Numbered from the stretch's first letter, positions 1 through 9,095 are shown. The stretch is DNA of 64,000 bases from Achromobacter deleyi (GCF_016127315.1 NZ_CP065997.1:5022001-5086000), one strand, 5' to 3'. The notes: generated from the sequence alone by a model not told the origin. Numbers and translations are program-made.

Positions 1-39
1 AATTCTATGGCTGCGCATCGCCATCGTGAGCGACTGTAT

Positions 40-86
40 CGTCATATGGTTATGAGAACTTAGCCTTATCCAAATTCGCGTCATAT
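40..86. promoter_or_regulatory. Direct repeat in promoter region of the class V aminotransferase
   Basis: The octamer CGTCATAT occurs at 40-47 and again at 79-86, 39 bp apart, just upstream of the first gene. Spaced direct repeats of this kind are common as activator half-sites. No regulator is assigned, and chance cannot be excluded for an 8-mer. Confidence 0.25.
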
Positions 87-133
87 ACCTAGAATCCGTC
101 CATACCAAGTTGCACCATCGAGAAGGTTTGCGC

Positions 134-1273
134 ATGAGCTGGCAGGACGAATTCAGGCAGTGGTTTCCCATCACCCGCGACAAGGCCTACGCCAATATCG
201 CCTACACCAGCCCGCTGTCGCCCAAGGTGGCCGACGCCGTGGCCGCCTTCTTCGATGGAATCACGCATGCCCGCAGCGACAAGCCGCAATGGCTGCGCGA
301 CGCGGGCGCCTTGCGCACCCGGCTGGCCCGGCTGATCGGCGGCGACGCGCGCCGGCTGGCCTTCACCAAGAACACCACCGAAGGCCTGAACACCGTGGCG
401 CAAGGCCTGGCCTGGCAGGACGGCGACAACCTCGTGGTTGACGACCAGGAACATCCCACCAACGCCTTGCCCTGGCTCAACCTGCGCCGCCGTGGCGTGC
501 AGGTGCGGGTGGCGCCGGCGCGCGCGCACCGCTACACGGTCGACGACCTGTGGCAGCACGTCGATGCGCGCACGCGGCTGGTGGCGGTGTCGTGGGTGCA
601 GTACGGCACCGGCCTGCGCACCGATATCGCGGAACTGGGCCGACGCTGCGCCGAGCGCGGCATCTGGCTCGTGGTCGACGGCATCCAGGGCGCGGGGCTG
701 TTGCGCGCGCAAGTGGACGCGTGGGGCGTGGACGCCTTCGCCAGCGGCGCGCACAAAGGCTTCCTGGGGCCGCTAGGGGTGGGCCTGCTGCACGTGTCGC
801 CGCGCCTGCTGCAGGCGCTGGAGCCGCCGCACATCGGCCCGTCGGAAGTGACCACGCTGGACAAGTCCGGCCTGCAATGGCAGCTGGGCGTGGCCGATGC
901 CGGCGATGCCCGGCGCCTGGAAACGGGCAACCTGAACTATCCCGGCATCGCCGGCTGGGCCGGCGCGCTGGACCTGATCGAATGGGCGCAGCCGGACCGC
1001 ATCGAACCGTGGGTGCTGGAACTCTCCACGGCGCTGAGCGACGGTTTACGCGCCCAGGGCCTGCAGGTAGTATCGCCGGTCGACGAGGCGTTGCGCAGCA
1101 CCACCACCGCATTGCGCGTGCCGGATCCGGCCGCGGCGCTGGCGCACCTGACCCGCGAGGGGGTGGTGGCCAGCATCGTGGAGTATGGTTACCTGCGCCT
1201 GTCCGTCGGCGCCTATAACAATCACGGGGACATCGACCGCATCCTGCGCGCCACGCGCGGGCTGGCCGCCTGA
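134..1273 (+). CDS. Class V aminotransferase-fold PLP enzyme
   Basis: This is a 379-residue fold-type I PLP enzyme of the class V group (cysteine desulfurase / isopenicillin N epimerase / kynureninase-like). The Schiff-base lysine is in the SGAHKGFLG motif at about K208, after the phosphate/ring-binding VVDGIQGAG stretch. There is no signal peptide, so it should be cytoplasmic. The ATG at 134 follows a GAGAAGG ribosome site at 119-125, which favours it over the in-frame ATG at 110. The desulfurase active-site cysteine loop is not evident, so desulfurase activity should not be assumed. The next gene is a sulfhydrylase, which hints at amino-acid or sulfur metabolism. The substrate is unknown. 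Confidence 0.8.
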   Translation: MSWQDEFRQWFPITRDKAYANIAYTSPLSPKVADAVAAFFDGITHARSDKPQWLRDAGALRTRLARLIGGDARRLAFTKNTTEGLNTVAQGLAWQDGDNLVVDDQEHPTNALPWLNLRRRGVQVRVAPARAHRYTVDDLWQHVDARTRLVAVSWVQYGTGLRTDIAELGRRCAERGIWLVVDGIQGAGLLRAQVDAWGVDAFASGAHKGFLGPLGVGLLHVSPRLLQALEPPHIGPSEVTTLDKSGLQWQLGVADAGDARRLETGNLNYPGIAGWAGALDLIEWAQPDRIEPWVLELSTALSDGLRAQGLQVVSPVDEALRSTTTALRVPDPAAALAHLTREGVVASIVEYGYLRLSVGAYNNHGDIDRILRATRGLAA

Positions 1274-1311
1274 CTCCATCATCGATAACGCATTTCGAGG
1301 AGCACTACATC

Positions 1312-2607
1312 ATGACCGAAGCGAAGAAGCCCGAGTGGCGGCTGGAAACCATCGCCGTGCACGGCGGCTACAAGCCGGACCCGACCACGCGCGCGGTGGC
1401 CGTGCCGATCTACCAGACCGTGGCCTACGCCTTTGACGACACCCAGCACGGCGCCGACCTGTTCGACCTGAAGGTGGCGGGCAACATCTACACCCGCATC
1501 ATGAACCCGACCACCGACGTGCTGGAACAGCGCGTGGCGGCGCTGGAAGGCGGCATCGCCGCGCTGGCGCTGGCCTCGGGCCAGGCCGCCGTCACCTACG
1601 CCATCCTGACCATCGCCGAGGCGGGCGACAACATCGTCTCGTCCAGTACGCTGTACGGCGGCACCTACAACCTGTTCGCCCACACGCTGCCGCAGTACGG
1701 CATCACCACGCGCTTCGCCAACCCCAGCGACCTGGCCGCCTTCGAGGCGCAGATCGACGAGCGCACCAAGGCCATCTTCGCCGAATCGGTCGGCAACCCG
1801 CTGGGCAACATCACCGACATCGCCGCGCTGGCCGAGCTGGCCCACCGCCACGGCCTGCCGCTGATCGTCGACAACACCGTGCCGTCGCCGTACCTGCTGC
1901 GTCCGATCGAGCACGGCGCCGACATCGTGGTGCAGTCGCTGACCAAGTACCTGGGCGGCCACGGCACCAGCCTGGGCGGCGCCATCATCGACTCGGGCAA
2001 GTTCCCGTGGGCCGAGCACAAGGCCCGCTTCAAGCGCCTGAACGAGCCCGACGTCAGCTACCACGGCGTGGTCTACACCGAAGCCTTCGGCCCGGCCGCC
2101 TACATCGGCCGCGCCCGCGTGGTGCCGCTGCGCAATACCGGCGCGGCGATCTCGCCGTTCAATTCGTTCCAGATCCTGCAGGGCATCGAGACGCTGGCGC
2201 TGCGCGTGGACCGCATCGTCGAGAACGCGGTCAAGGTGGCCAGCTACCTGCGCGAGCATCCCAAGGTCGAGTGGGTCAACTACGCCGGCCTGCCGGATCA
2301 CCCGGACCACGCGCTGGTGCGCAAGTACCTGGGCGGCAAGGCGCCGGGCCTGTTCACGTTCGGCGTGAAGGGCGGCCGTGAAGCCGGCGCGCGCTTCCAG
2401 GACGCGCTGCAGCTGTTCACGCGCCTGGTCAACATCGGCGACGCCAAGTCGCTGGCCACGCACCCGGCGTCCACCACCCACCGCCAGCTCAATCCCGAAG
2501 AGCTGCAGAAGGCCGGCGTGCGCGAGGAAACCGTGCGCCTGTCGATCGGCATCGAGCACATCGACGATCTGCTGGCCGATCTGGACCAGGCCCTGGCGCA
2601 GGTGTGA
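1312..2607 (+). CDS. metY: O-acetylhomoserine sulfhydrylase (MetY/MET17 type)
   Basis: The 431-residue protein belongs to the Cys/Met-metabolism PLP family and has the length and motifs of O-acetylhomoserine aminocarboxypropyltransferase. This enzyme makes homocysteine from O-acetylhomoserine and sulfide. The PLP lysine lies in SLTKYLGGHGTSLGG at about K212. The C-terminal DAKSLATHPASTTH and VRLSIGIEH motifs are typical of the family. A GAGG ribosome site precedes the ATG. Its stop overlaps the start of the next gene (GTGA), so the two are probably co-translated. A related transsulfuration enzyme lies far downstream, but this copy fits the sulfhydrylase subgroup better. Confidence 0.88.
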   Translation: MTEAKKPEWRLETIAVHGGYKPDPTTRAVAVPIYQTVAYAFDDTQHGADLFDLKVAGNIYTRIMNPTTDVLEQRVAALEGGIAALALASGQAAVTYAILTIAEAGDNIVSSSTLYGGTYNLFAHTLPQYGITTRFANPSDLAAFEAQIDERTKAIFAESVGNPLGNITDIAALAELAHRHGLPLIVDNTVPSPYLLRPIEHGADIVVQSLTKYLGGHGTSLGGAIIDSGKFPWAEHKARFKRLNEPDVSYHGVVYTEAFGPAAYIGRARVVPLRNTGAAISPFNSFQILQGIETLALRVDRIVENAVKVASYLREHPKVEWVNYAGLPDHPDHALVRKYLGGKAPGLFTFGVKGGREAGARFQDALQLFTRLVNIGDAKSLATHPASTTHRQLNPEELQKAGVREETVRLSIGIEHIDDLLADLDQALAQV

Positions 2608-3431
2608 GCGGCATGAGCATGCTTTCCCGCAGGACCTTGCTGCAACTGGCCGCCGGGTTGCCCGCCCTGGCGGCGGCGCCCGCCATCGCGGCCAGGCCGG
2701 CCGCAGGCCGCGCCAAGACCTACGTGCTGGCGCACGGCTCGTGGCACGGCGGCTGGTGCTGGCGGCCGGTGGCCGACCAGCTGCAGGCCGCCGGCCATCG
2801 CGTCTACGCGCCCAGCTTCACCGGCATGGGCGACCGCGCCCACCTGCTGCACAAGGGCATCACCATCGACACCTTCGTCGAGGACCTGGTCCAGGTCATC
2901 CAGAGCGAAGAGCTGAACGACGTGATCCTGGTGGGCCACAGCTTCGGCGGCATTCCGATCTCGGGCGTGGCCGACCGCATTCCGGAGCGGCTGGCGCACC
3001 TGGTGTACTTCGATTCGATCGTGCTGCAGAACGGCCAGGATGCGTTCTCGGTGTACCCCAAGGCCGACGCCGAGGCGCGCATCGCGGCCGCGTCCAAGGC
3101 CACCAATGGCCTGGCCGTGCCGATCCCGGACCCGCTGCCCGCGGCCTGGGGTTTCAAGCCCGGCAGCGCCGACGAGGCCTGGGTCAAGCGCCGCCTGACG
3201 CCGCACCCGCTGGCCAGCTACACCACGCCGCTGACGCTCAAGCATCCCATCGGCAACGGCCGGCCGCGCACCTACATCCATTGCACCCAGCCCGAGCTGC
3301 CGGTGCTGGAGCAGTCGCGCCAGCTGGTGAAGTCGCAGCCGGGCTGGAACTGGGTCGACATCGCCGCCCCGCACGAAGCCCACATCACCCATCCGCAGTT
3401 GCTGGCGGAGTTGTTGCTGGGCCTGTCCTGA
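2604..3431 (+). CDS. Tat-exported alpha/beta hydrolase
   Basis: This is an alpha/beta-hydrolase of the small esterase/hydroxynitrile-lyase-like group. It shows the oxyanion loop LAHGSWHGGW, the nucleophile elbow GHSFGG (serine about 113) and a C-terminal HEAHITHP motif that supplies the histidine. The N-terminus has a twin-arginine-like SRRTLLQL stretch followed by an alanine-rich hydrophobic segment and an AxA site, so periplasmic export is likely. A GTG at 2604 overlaps the previous stop; ATG codons at 2613 and 2619 are alternative starts that keep the arginine pair. The substrate cannot be read from sequence. Coupling to metY is positional only. Confidence 0.72.
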   Translation: MSGMSMLSRRTLLQLAAGLPALAAAPAIAARPAAGRAKTYVLAHGSWHGGWCWRPVADQLQAAGHRVYAPSFTGMGDRAHLLHKGITIDTFVEDLVQVIQSEELNDVILVGHSFGGIPISGVADRIPERLAHLVYFDSIVLQNGQDAFSVYPKADAEARIAAASKATNGLAVPIPDPLPAAWGFKPGSADEAWVKRRLTPHPLASYTTPLTLKHPIGNGRPRTYIHCTQPELPVLEQSRQLVKSQPGWNWVDIAAPHEAHITHPQLLAELLLGLS

Positions 3432-3458
3432 GGCGCGGCCTGCCTGGGCGCGCTCCGC

Positions 3459-4382
3459 TCAGGCGCCGCCGCGGCGCCAGGCCGAGGGCGCCACGCCCTC
3501 GGTGCGCTGGAACACCCGGCTGAAGGCCGCCTGCGAGCGATAGCCGACCCGTTCGGCGGCATCCGCGATGGCGGCGCCCTGCGCCAGCAGGCGCCGCGCC
3601 ACGCGCATGCGCAGCAGCTGCAGCAATTGCGCCGGCGTGGTGCCGCTTTGCAGCGTGAAGCGGCGGTGGAAGGTGGCCTTGGACATGTGCACGTGGCGCG
3701 CCATGTCGTCCATGCTCCAGGGATCCGCCGGCCGCGCCAGGATCGCCTGCAGCAATCCCGCCATGGCCGGATCGCGCGCCAGCACGAACAGGCCATGGGC
3801 CTGGCGGTCGTGGATCGCCAGGTGGCGCAGCATGAAGAAGATCAGCATGTCGGTGAGCCGTTCCAGCACCACCTCGGAGGCGCCGCCGTCGCGCGCGGTC
3901 TCGCCCAGGATCAGGTCGAACACGCCGCGCGCGCTGGCGTAGCGGGCATCGTCGGCGCGCAGCACCAGCACGTCGGGCAGGGTCTCGGCCACCAGGTCGG
4001 CCAGGCCCGGGCGGAACTGGAAGAAGCCGCAGGCCAGTCCGGTGCCGTCGGCCTGGCGCGGCAGCAGCGGGCGCATGTCCCGACACTCCGGCGCGGCCGG
4101 CGCAGGCGCGTCCAGCGGCGTCAGCGTGTGCGGCAGGTCGCGCAGGAAGAACACGCCGTCGCCGGCCGCCAGGGTCAGCGGCGCCTGGCCCGGCCCCAGG
4201 TCGACGCGGCAGCGGCCATGCAGGATCAGGTGGAAGCTGGCGCGGGCGCGGCCGCTGGTGCTGGCCGACCAATTGCCGCAATACTGTCCCAGGTGATACA
4301 AGCTGGATTGCACCTCCAGGCTCGACAGCAGCAGGGCGTCGACGGCGGCTTGATCGGCGTTCGGGGCGGGCGAGGGCGGCAT
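3459..4382 (-). CDS. AraC-family regulator with N-terminal cupin domain
   Basis: The 307-residue protein has an AraC-binding cupin domain at about 20-190 and two helix-turn-helix motifs at about 205-300 (MDDMARHVHMSKATFHRRF, then ADAAERVGYRSQAAFSRVF). It belongs to the cupin-type AraC group that often controls a neighbouring oxidoreductase operon. It is divergent from the CMD/acyl-CoA-dehydrogenase/ABC operon. A symmetric operator-like sequence lies between them at 4483-4513. It is convergent with the preceding hydrolase gene. The effector is unknown. Confidence 0.82.
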   Translation of the reverse strand: MPPSPAPNADQAAVDALLLSSLEVQSSLYHLGQYCGNWSASTSGRARASFHLILHGRCRVDLGPGQAPLTLAAGDGVFFLRDLPHTLTPLDAPAPAAPECRDMRPLLPRQADGTGLACGFFQFRPGLADLVAETLPDVLVLRADDARYASARGVFDLILGETARDGGASEVVLERLTDMLIFFMLRHLAIHDRQAHGLFVLARDPAMAGLLQAILARPADPWSMDDMARHVHMSKATFHRRFTLQSGTTPAQLLQLLRMRVARRLLAQGAAIADAAERVGYRSQAAFSRVFQRTEGVAPSAWRRGGA

Positions 4383-4482
4383 GGCAAAGGCGGTTCGGCA
4401 GGGGCCGGGCCGCGCTGGTATGGCGGCACGACCGGATCAGTTTGGCGCGATGATACGCGGGGCGTCCTGGTTATAAGCGCAT

Positions 4483-4513
4483 AGCTGAAAGTCGATAAGA
4501 TCGAGCATCAGCT
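4483..4513. promoter_or_regulatory. Nested 31-bp inverted repeat between AraC gene and ABC operon
   Basis: AGCTGA (4483-4488) pairs with TCAGCT (4508-4513), and inside it CGAT (4493-4496) pairs with ATCG (4500-4503). All are centred on 4498 with equal 4-nt gaps. The site lies in the 209-bp divergent intergenic region, about 80 bp before the downstream ATG. The double symmetry is better than expected by chance and suggests a dimer-binding operator. The protein that binds it is not known. Confidence 0.5.
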
Positions 4514-4591
4514 TGCGATCCCCGTGCATTGTCGCGCGGGGCCGGGCGCCCGCACAATCGAGTTTTCGTTGATCGTCTTCTGGAGACCTTC

Positions 4592-5149
4592 ATGGCCCGT
4601 TTGCCCGTCCATACCGCGCAGAGCGCTCCCGAACCCACCCGCGCCGCCCTGTCGGCCGCCGAACAAGGCGCGGGCTACCTGTCCAACCTGCTGGGCGTGC
4701 TGGCCAATGCGCCGGTCGCGCTCGAGGCCTACCAGACGCTGTCGCAGATCAACGCCCGCGCCGGGCTGACGCTGCAGGAGCGCGAGGTGGTGCAACTGGT
4801 GGCCGGCACCCGCCACGGCTGCACCTTCTGCGTGGCCGGCCATACCGCGCTGGCGCGCAACAAGGCCAGGCTGTCGCCCGAAGTGGTGGACGCGCTGCGG
4901 GCCCAGGGCACGCTGCCCGACGCGCGCCTGCAGGCGCTGGCCGCCTTCACCGAAGCCGTGATCCGCAGCCGTGGCCGCGTCAGCGACGCCGAATTGCAGG
5001 CGCTGCGCGAGGCCGGCTACAGCGACGGCAACGCGTTGGAAGTGATCGTCGGCGTGGGCCTGGCGACCATCTGCAATTTCGGCAACAACCTGGCGCAGAC
5101 GCCGCTGAACGAGCAACTGGGCGCCTACGCCTGGAGCGGCGCGCAATGA
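4592..5149 (+). CDS. Carboxymuconolactone decarboxylase/AhpD-family protein
   Basis: The 185-residue all-helical protein carries the AhpD-type redox motif C77-x2-C80-x3-H84 inside the CMD domain. Members reduce peroxides or protect partner enzymes; true carboxymuconolactone decarboxylases lack this cysteine pair. The ATG at 4592 follows TGGAG at 4581-4585 and is chosen over the upstream in-frame ATG at 4529, whose extension is not family-like. It overlaps the next start by 4 bp (ATGA). Pairing with an acyl-CoA-dehydrogenase-like flavoprotein suggests a peroxide or flavin-related protective role, by inference. Confidence 0.82.
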   Translation: MARLPVHTAQSAPEPTRAALSAAEQGAGYLSNLLGVLANAPVALEAYQTLSQINARAGLTLQEREVVQLVAGTRHGCTFCVAGHTALARNKARLSPEVVDALRAQGTLPDARLQALAAFTEAVIRSRGRVSDAELQALREAGYSDGNALEVIVGVGLATICNFGNNLAQTPLNEQLGAYAWSGAQ

Positions 5150-6258
5150 CGGCGGGACAACCGGACCCGCGCCTGACGCCCGGATTGACCGCCTGGCTCG
5201 ACGCCCACGCCGGCGCGCTGGACGATGGCAGCCATGACGCCGCCGAGGTCCTGCCGCAATTGGCCGCGGCGGGCGTCTTCCGCCTGGGCGTGCCGGCCGC
5301 GCAGGGCGGTACGCCGGGCTCCGACATCGGCGATGCCATCGAGGCCGTGTCGCAGGTGGCCGAGCATTCCGTGGCCGCGGCCTTCGTGGCCTGGGGCCAG
5401 CGCGTCTTCATCGAATACCTGCTGCGCAGCCCCAACACGGCCTTGTCGCAGGCCTGGCTGGCGCCCTTGCTGGCGGGCGAGGTGGCCGGCGCCACCGCGC
5501 TGTCGAACGCCATGAAATTCCTCAGCGGCATCGAGTCGCTGCAGATCGGCGCGCGCCAGGACGGCGCCGATTGGCTGCTGGACGGCCGCATGCCGTGGGT
5601 GACGAACCTGCGCAAGCAGGGCTTCCTGGTGGCCGCGGCCGTCTCGGCCCCCGATGGCACGCCGGCCGTGGTGGCCCTGCCGCATGATATCGACGGCCTG
5701 ACGCGCAGCGCCGACCTGGACCTGCTGGCGCTGCAGTCCAGCAACACCGCGGCGCTGGACGTGCGCGGCGTGCGTATCGATCCGCAATGGCTGATCCACC
5801 CGGATGCGCGCCAGTACCTGCCGCAGGCGCGGCCGGCCTTCGCCGGGCTGCAATGCGGCCTGTCCATCGGCCTGGCGCGACGGGCGCTGCGCGCCGCGGG
5901 CGAAGCCGGGCAGGGCCAGGCCTCGCGCGGCATCCTGGCCGAACCCTTGCAGGCGCTGGCGCGGCAACTCGACGATGCCACCGCCGGCCTGGTCGGCGGC
6001 GTGCGCAGCGCGCGTTTCGTCGCCGAACCCTGGCTGCTGTTCGAGCACCGCATCGCGCTGGCCGAGATCGCCAGCCAGGCGGTGCAACTGGAATTGCAGG
6101 CCAGCGGCGGCGCGGCCTACTTGCGACCCGCCGGCGACGGTTTCGCGCGGCGCTGGCGCGAGGCGGCCTTCCTGCCGATCGTCACGCCCAGCCTGGTGCA
6201 GCTCAAGACCGAGCTGGCCAAGCGCCAGGCGCGGCTGGCGGCCGAGGCCGCCGCATGA
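5146..6258 (+). CDS. Acyl-CoA-dehydrogenase-like flavoprotein
   Basis: The 370-residue protein has the acyl-CoA dehydrogenase layout: an N-terminal helical domain, a central beta domain (about 115-220) and a C-terminal four-helix bundle. It groups by context with SfnC/DszC-like flavin monooxygenase homologues found beside sulfonate-type ABC transporters. A classical catalytic glutamate for acyl-CoA oxidation is not obvious. It is translationally coupled on both sides. With MetY and an SsuABC-like importer nearby, a role in using an organosulfur or similar compound is a reasonable guess. Fatty acyl-CoA oxidation is the alternative. Confidence 0.72.
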   Translation: MTAGQPDPRLTPGLTAWLDAHAGALDDGSHDAAEVLPQLAAAGVFRLGVPAAQGGTPGSDIGDAIEAVSQVAEHSVAAAFVAWGQRVFIEYLLRSPNTALSQAWLAPLLAGEVAGATALSNAMKFLSGIESLQIGARQDGADWLLDGRMPWVTNLRKQGFLVAAAVSAPDGTPAVVALPHDIDGLTRSADLDLLALQSSNTAALDVRGVRIDPQWLIHPDARQYLPQARPAFAGLQCGLSIGLARRALRAAGEAGQGQASRGILAEPLQALARQLDDATAGLVGGVRSARFVAEPWLLFEHRIALAEIASQAVQLELQASGGAAYLRPAGDGFARRWREAAFLPIVTPSLVQLKTELAKRQARLAAEAAA

Positions 6259-7067
6259 GCGCGCCGCCGCGTCCAGTGTTGCAGGCGCATGGCCTGGCGC
6301 TGCGCTACGCGCAGGCGCCGGCCGATGTGTTCCAGGACGTGGACCTGGTGCTGGACCGTGGCGAGGTGGTGGCGGTGCTGGGCGCCAGCGGCGCCGGCAA
6401 GTCGAGCCTGCTGCGGGTGCTGGCCGGGCTGCAGCCGGCCAGCGCCGGCACGCTGCTGATGGAAGGCGCGCCGCTGACCGGCGTGCATCCGCGCGTGGCG
6501 GTGGCGTTCCAGGATCCCGGCCTGCTGCCGTGGCTGTCGCTGGAGCGCAATGTGGCCTTCGGCCTGGATTTCACCCACCAGCCCAGGCTGACCGCCGCCG
6601 AACGCCGGTTGCGGATCGACCAGGCCATCGACGAGGTCGGCCTGTCGCACGCGCGGCACCTGCGGCCGGCGCAGCTGTCCGGCGGCATGGCGCAGCGCAC
6701 CGCATTGGCGCGTTGCCTGGCGCGCCAGCCGGCGGTGCTGCTGCTGGACGAGCCGTTCGGCGCGCTCGACGAAGTCACGCGCGGCGAAATGCAGGCGCTG
6801 CTGCGCAAGGTGGTGGCCGACTTCCATACCGCCGCCGTCCTCATCACCCACGATATCGACGAAGCGCTGCTGCTGGCGGACCGCATCGTGCTGCTGGGCG
6901 GCGCGCCGGGACGCATCCTGGGCGTGTGGCCGGTGGACCTGCCGCAGCCGCGCGCCGACCTGTTGCCGGAAATGGGCGCGTTGCGCCTGGAAATCCTGAC
7001 CCGCCTGCGCGCCGCGCTGCGGGTCGCACGCGGCGAAGCCGCCAAGGAGTCTATCGATGTGCCTTGA
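6255..7067 (+). CDS. ABC transporter ATPase, SsuB/TauB type
   Basis: The 270-residue nucleotide-binding subunit has Walker A GASGAGKSS, a Q-loop (VAFQDPGLLPWLS), the signature LSGGMAQR, Walker B LLLDEPFGALD and an H-loop (LITHDID). The LLPW after the Q-loop and the overall length are typical of nitrate/sulfonate/taurine importers. The ATG at 6255 overlaps the previous stop. It works with the binding protein and permease that follow. The substrate is unresolved among sulfonates, nitrate and pyrimidine-like compounds. Confidence 0.88.
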   Translation: MSAPPRPVLQAHGLALRYAQAPADVFQDVDLVLDRGEVVAVLGASGAGKSSLLRVLAGLQPASAGTLLMEGAPLTGVHPRVAVAFQDPGLLPWLSLERNVAFGLDFTHQPRLTAAERRLRIDQAIDEVGLSHARHLRPAQLSGGMAQRTALARCLARQPAVLLLDEPFGALDEVTRGEMQALLRKVVADFHTAAVLITHDIDEALLLADRIVLLGGAPGRILGVWPVDLPQPRADLLPEMGALRLEILTRLRAALRVARGEAAKESIDVP

Positions 7068-8247
7068 ACACATGTCGCGTCGCGACTGGTTGAAACTCTC
7101 GGCCCTGCTGACGGCGGGCGGCGCCGCGCCGCTGCTGGCGGCCTTCAATGCGCGGGCGCAGAGCGAGCCCGACGCGCCGGTGCGCATCGGCTACCTGCCG
7201 ATCACCGACGCGGCGCCGCTGCTGGTGGCGCACAACAACGGCCTGTTCGACAAGGCCGGCGTCAAGGCCGAAAAGCCGACGCTGTTGCGCAGCTGGGCCC
7301 AGGTGATCGAAGCCTTCATTTCCGGCCAGGTCAACGTGGTGCACCTGCTGTCGCCGATGACGGTGTGGGCGCGCTTCGGCAGCCAGGTGCCGGCCAAGGT
7401 GGTGGCCTGGAACCACGTCGGCGGCTCCGGCCTGACGGTGGCGCCGGCCGTCAATAGCGTCAAGGAACTGGGCGGCAAGACCGTGGCGATCCCGTTCTGG
7501 TATTCGATCCACAACGTGATGCTGCAGTACCTGCTGCGCGAGAACGGCCTGACGCCGGTGTCGCGCAAGGACGGCGCGCCGGCCGCCAACGAGGTCAATC
7601 TGGTGGTGATGGCGCCGGCCGACATGCCGCCGGCGCTGGCGCAGAACCGCATCGCCGGCTACATCGTGGCCGAGCCCTTCAACGCCGTGGCCGAGACGCT
7701 GGGCGTGGGCAAGGTGCTGCGCTTTACCGGCGACATCTGGCGCAACCACGCCTGCTGCGTGGTGTTCATGCACGAGCGCGACCTGCAGCAGCGGCCCGAG
7801 TGGTCGCAGAAGGTGGTCGACGCCATCGTCCAGGCGCAGCTGTGGATCCGCGACAACCGCGAAGAGACCGCCAAACTGCTGTCCAAGGAAGGCATCAACC
7901 GCTACACCCCGCATGGCCTGCCGGCCTTGAGCAAGGTGCTGGCGCCGCCGGCGTCGGACCGCGAGCAGTACCTGGCCAGCGGCGCGATCCGCCACGCCGA
8001 CTGGGACGAACGCCGCATCGACTTCCAGCCGTATCCGTTCCCCAGCTACACCGAGGAACTGGTGCGGCGCCTGCGCGACACGCTGATCGAGGCCGATCGC
8101 GGCTTCCTGGCCGGGCTGGATCCCGCCCGCGCCGCGGCCGAACTGGTCGATGACCGCTACGTCAAGCGCGCCATCGAAGCCGCGGGCGGCCTGCAGCGCT
8201 TCGGTTTTTCCGACGCCTACACCCGGACCGAGACGGTGCAGGCGTGA
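7057..8247 (+). CDS. ABC transporter substrate-binding protein, SsuA/NrtA type, Tat-exported
   Basis: The 396-residue periplasmic receptor has the NMT1/SsuA fold: an opening VRIGYLPITDAAPLLVAHNNGLF, then a second lobe with GYIVAEPFNA. The N-terminus carries a twin-arginine motif (SRRDWLKLS) and an ARA-type cleavage site near residue 35, so Tat export is predicted. A strong AAGGAG at 7044-7049 fixes the ATG at 7057, which overlaps the ATPase gene by 11 bp. The total length resembles the longer nitrate/bicarbonate-type receptors more than short taurine receptors. Confidence 0.85.
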   Translation: MCLEHMSRRDWLKLSALLTAGGAAPLLAAFNARAQSEPDAPVRIGYLPITDAAPLLVAHNNGLFDKAGVKAEKPTLLRSWAQVIEAFISGQVNVVHLLSPMTVWARFGSQVPAKVVAWNHVGGSGLTVAPAVNSVKELGGKTVAIPFWYSIHNVMLQYLLRENGLTPVSRKDGAPAANEVNLVVMAPADMPPALAQNRIAGYIVAEPFNAVAETLGVGKVLRFTGDIWRNHACCVVFMHERDLQQRPEWSQKVVDAIVQAQLWIRDNREETAKLLSKEGINRYTPHGLPALSKVLAPPASDREQYLASGAIRHADWDERRIDFQPYPFPSYTEELVRRLRDTLIEADRGFLAGLDPARAAAELVDDRYVKRAIEAAGGLQRFGFSDAYTRTETVQA

Positions 8248-9077
8248 CGGCGCGCGAGTCTGTCGCCGCGGCGGGCGCGCGCGCCGTGGCGCCCGCCGTC
8301 GGTCCGGCCCGCGCGCGGCCGCCGCGCCACGGGCTGGCGGCGCGGTGCGCGCTGGGCCTGGCCGGCCTGGCGGCGTTGCTGGCGCTGTGGTGGCTCGGCA
8401 CCGATGTGCTGGCGCCCGCCGGCGGCATGGCAAGGCGCTTCGCGCCGGGGGCCACCTTTGTCAGCCTGTGGCAACTGCTGACGGACTCCGATCTGCCGCT
8501 GCACGTGCTGGTGAGCCTGCGCCGGGTGGCGGTGGGCCTGGGGCTGGCGCTGGCGATCGGCGTGCCGCTGGGCCTGGCCATCGGCAGCTACCGGCGGCTG
8601 GAGGCGGCGCTGTCGCCCGCCATGCAGTTCCTGCGCATGATCTCGCCGTTGTCGTGGATGCCGATCGCGGTGATGGTGTTCGGCGTCGGTGACGACCCGG
8701 TGTATTTCCTGCTGGCCTTCGCCGCGGTCTGGCCGATCGTGCTGAACACCGCCGCCGGCGTGCAGCAGCTGGACGCGCGCTGGCTGCTGTTGGCGCAAAG
8801 CGTGGCCGCGACCCGCTGGGAGACCCTGCGCCACGTGATCCTGCCGGGCGTGCTCGGCCATATCCTGACGGGCGTGCGGTTGGCCATCGGCATCCTCTGG
8901 ATCGTGCTGGTGCCGTGCGAAATGCTGGGCGTGTCGGCCGGCATGGGCTACTTCATCCTCGACACCCGCGACCGCCTGGCCTATTCGGAACTGATGGCCA
9001 TGGTGCTGTTGATCGGCGCGCTGGGCTTCCTGCTGGACGCCGCGGCGCGTGGGCTGTACCGCTGCTGGCGCGGGTAG
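8244..9077 (+). CDS. ABC transporter permease, SsuC/TauC type
   Basis: The 277-residue inner-membrane protein has about six hydrophobic segments. Its cytoplasmic EAA loop is recognisable near AQSVAATRWETLRHVILPGVLGHILTGVR. It completes the importer encoded by the two preceding genes. The GTG start at 8244 overlaps the binding-protein stop (GTGA). A proline/arginine-rich cytoplasmic N-terminus of about 30 residues precedes the first membrane span. It is the last gene of the operon that starts at 4592. Confidence 0.87.
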   Translation: MTARESVAAAGARAVAPAVGPARARPPRHGLAARCALGLAGLAALLALWWLGTDVLAPAGGMARRFAPGATFVSLWQLLTDSDLPLHVLVSLRRVAVGLGLALAIGVPLGLAIGSYRRLEAALSPAMQFLRMISPLSWMPIAVMVFGVGDDPVYFLLAFAAVWPIVLNTAAGVQQLDARWLLLAQSVAATRWETLRHVILPGVLGHILTGVRLAIGILWIVLVPCEMLGVSAGMGYFILDTRDRLAYSELMAMVLLIGALGFLLDAAARGLYRCWRG

Positions 9078-9095
9078 GCCGGCGCCGCGCCGCCG

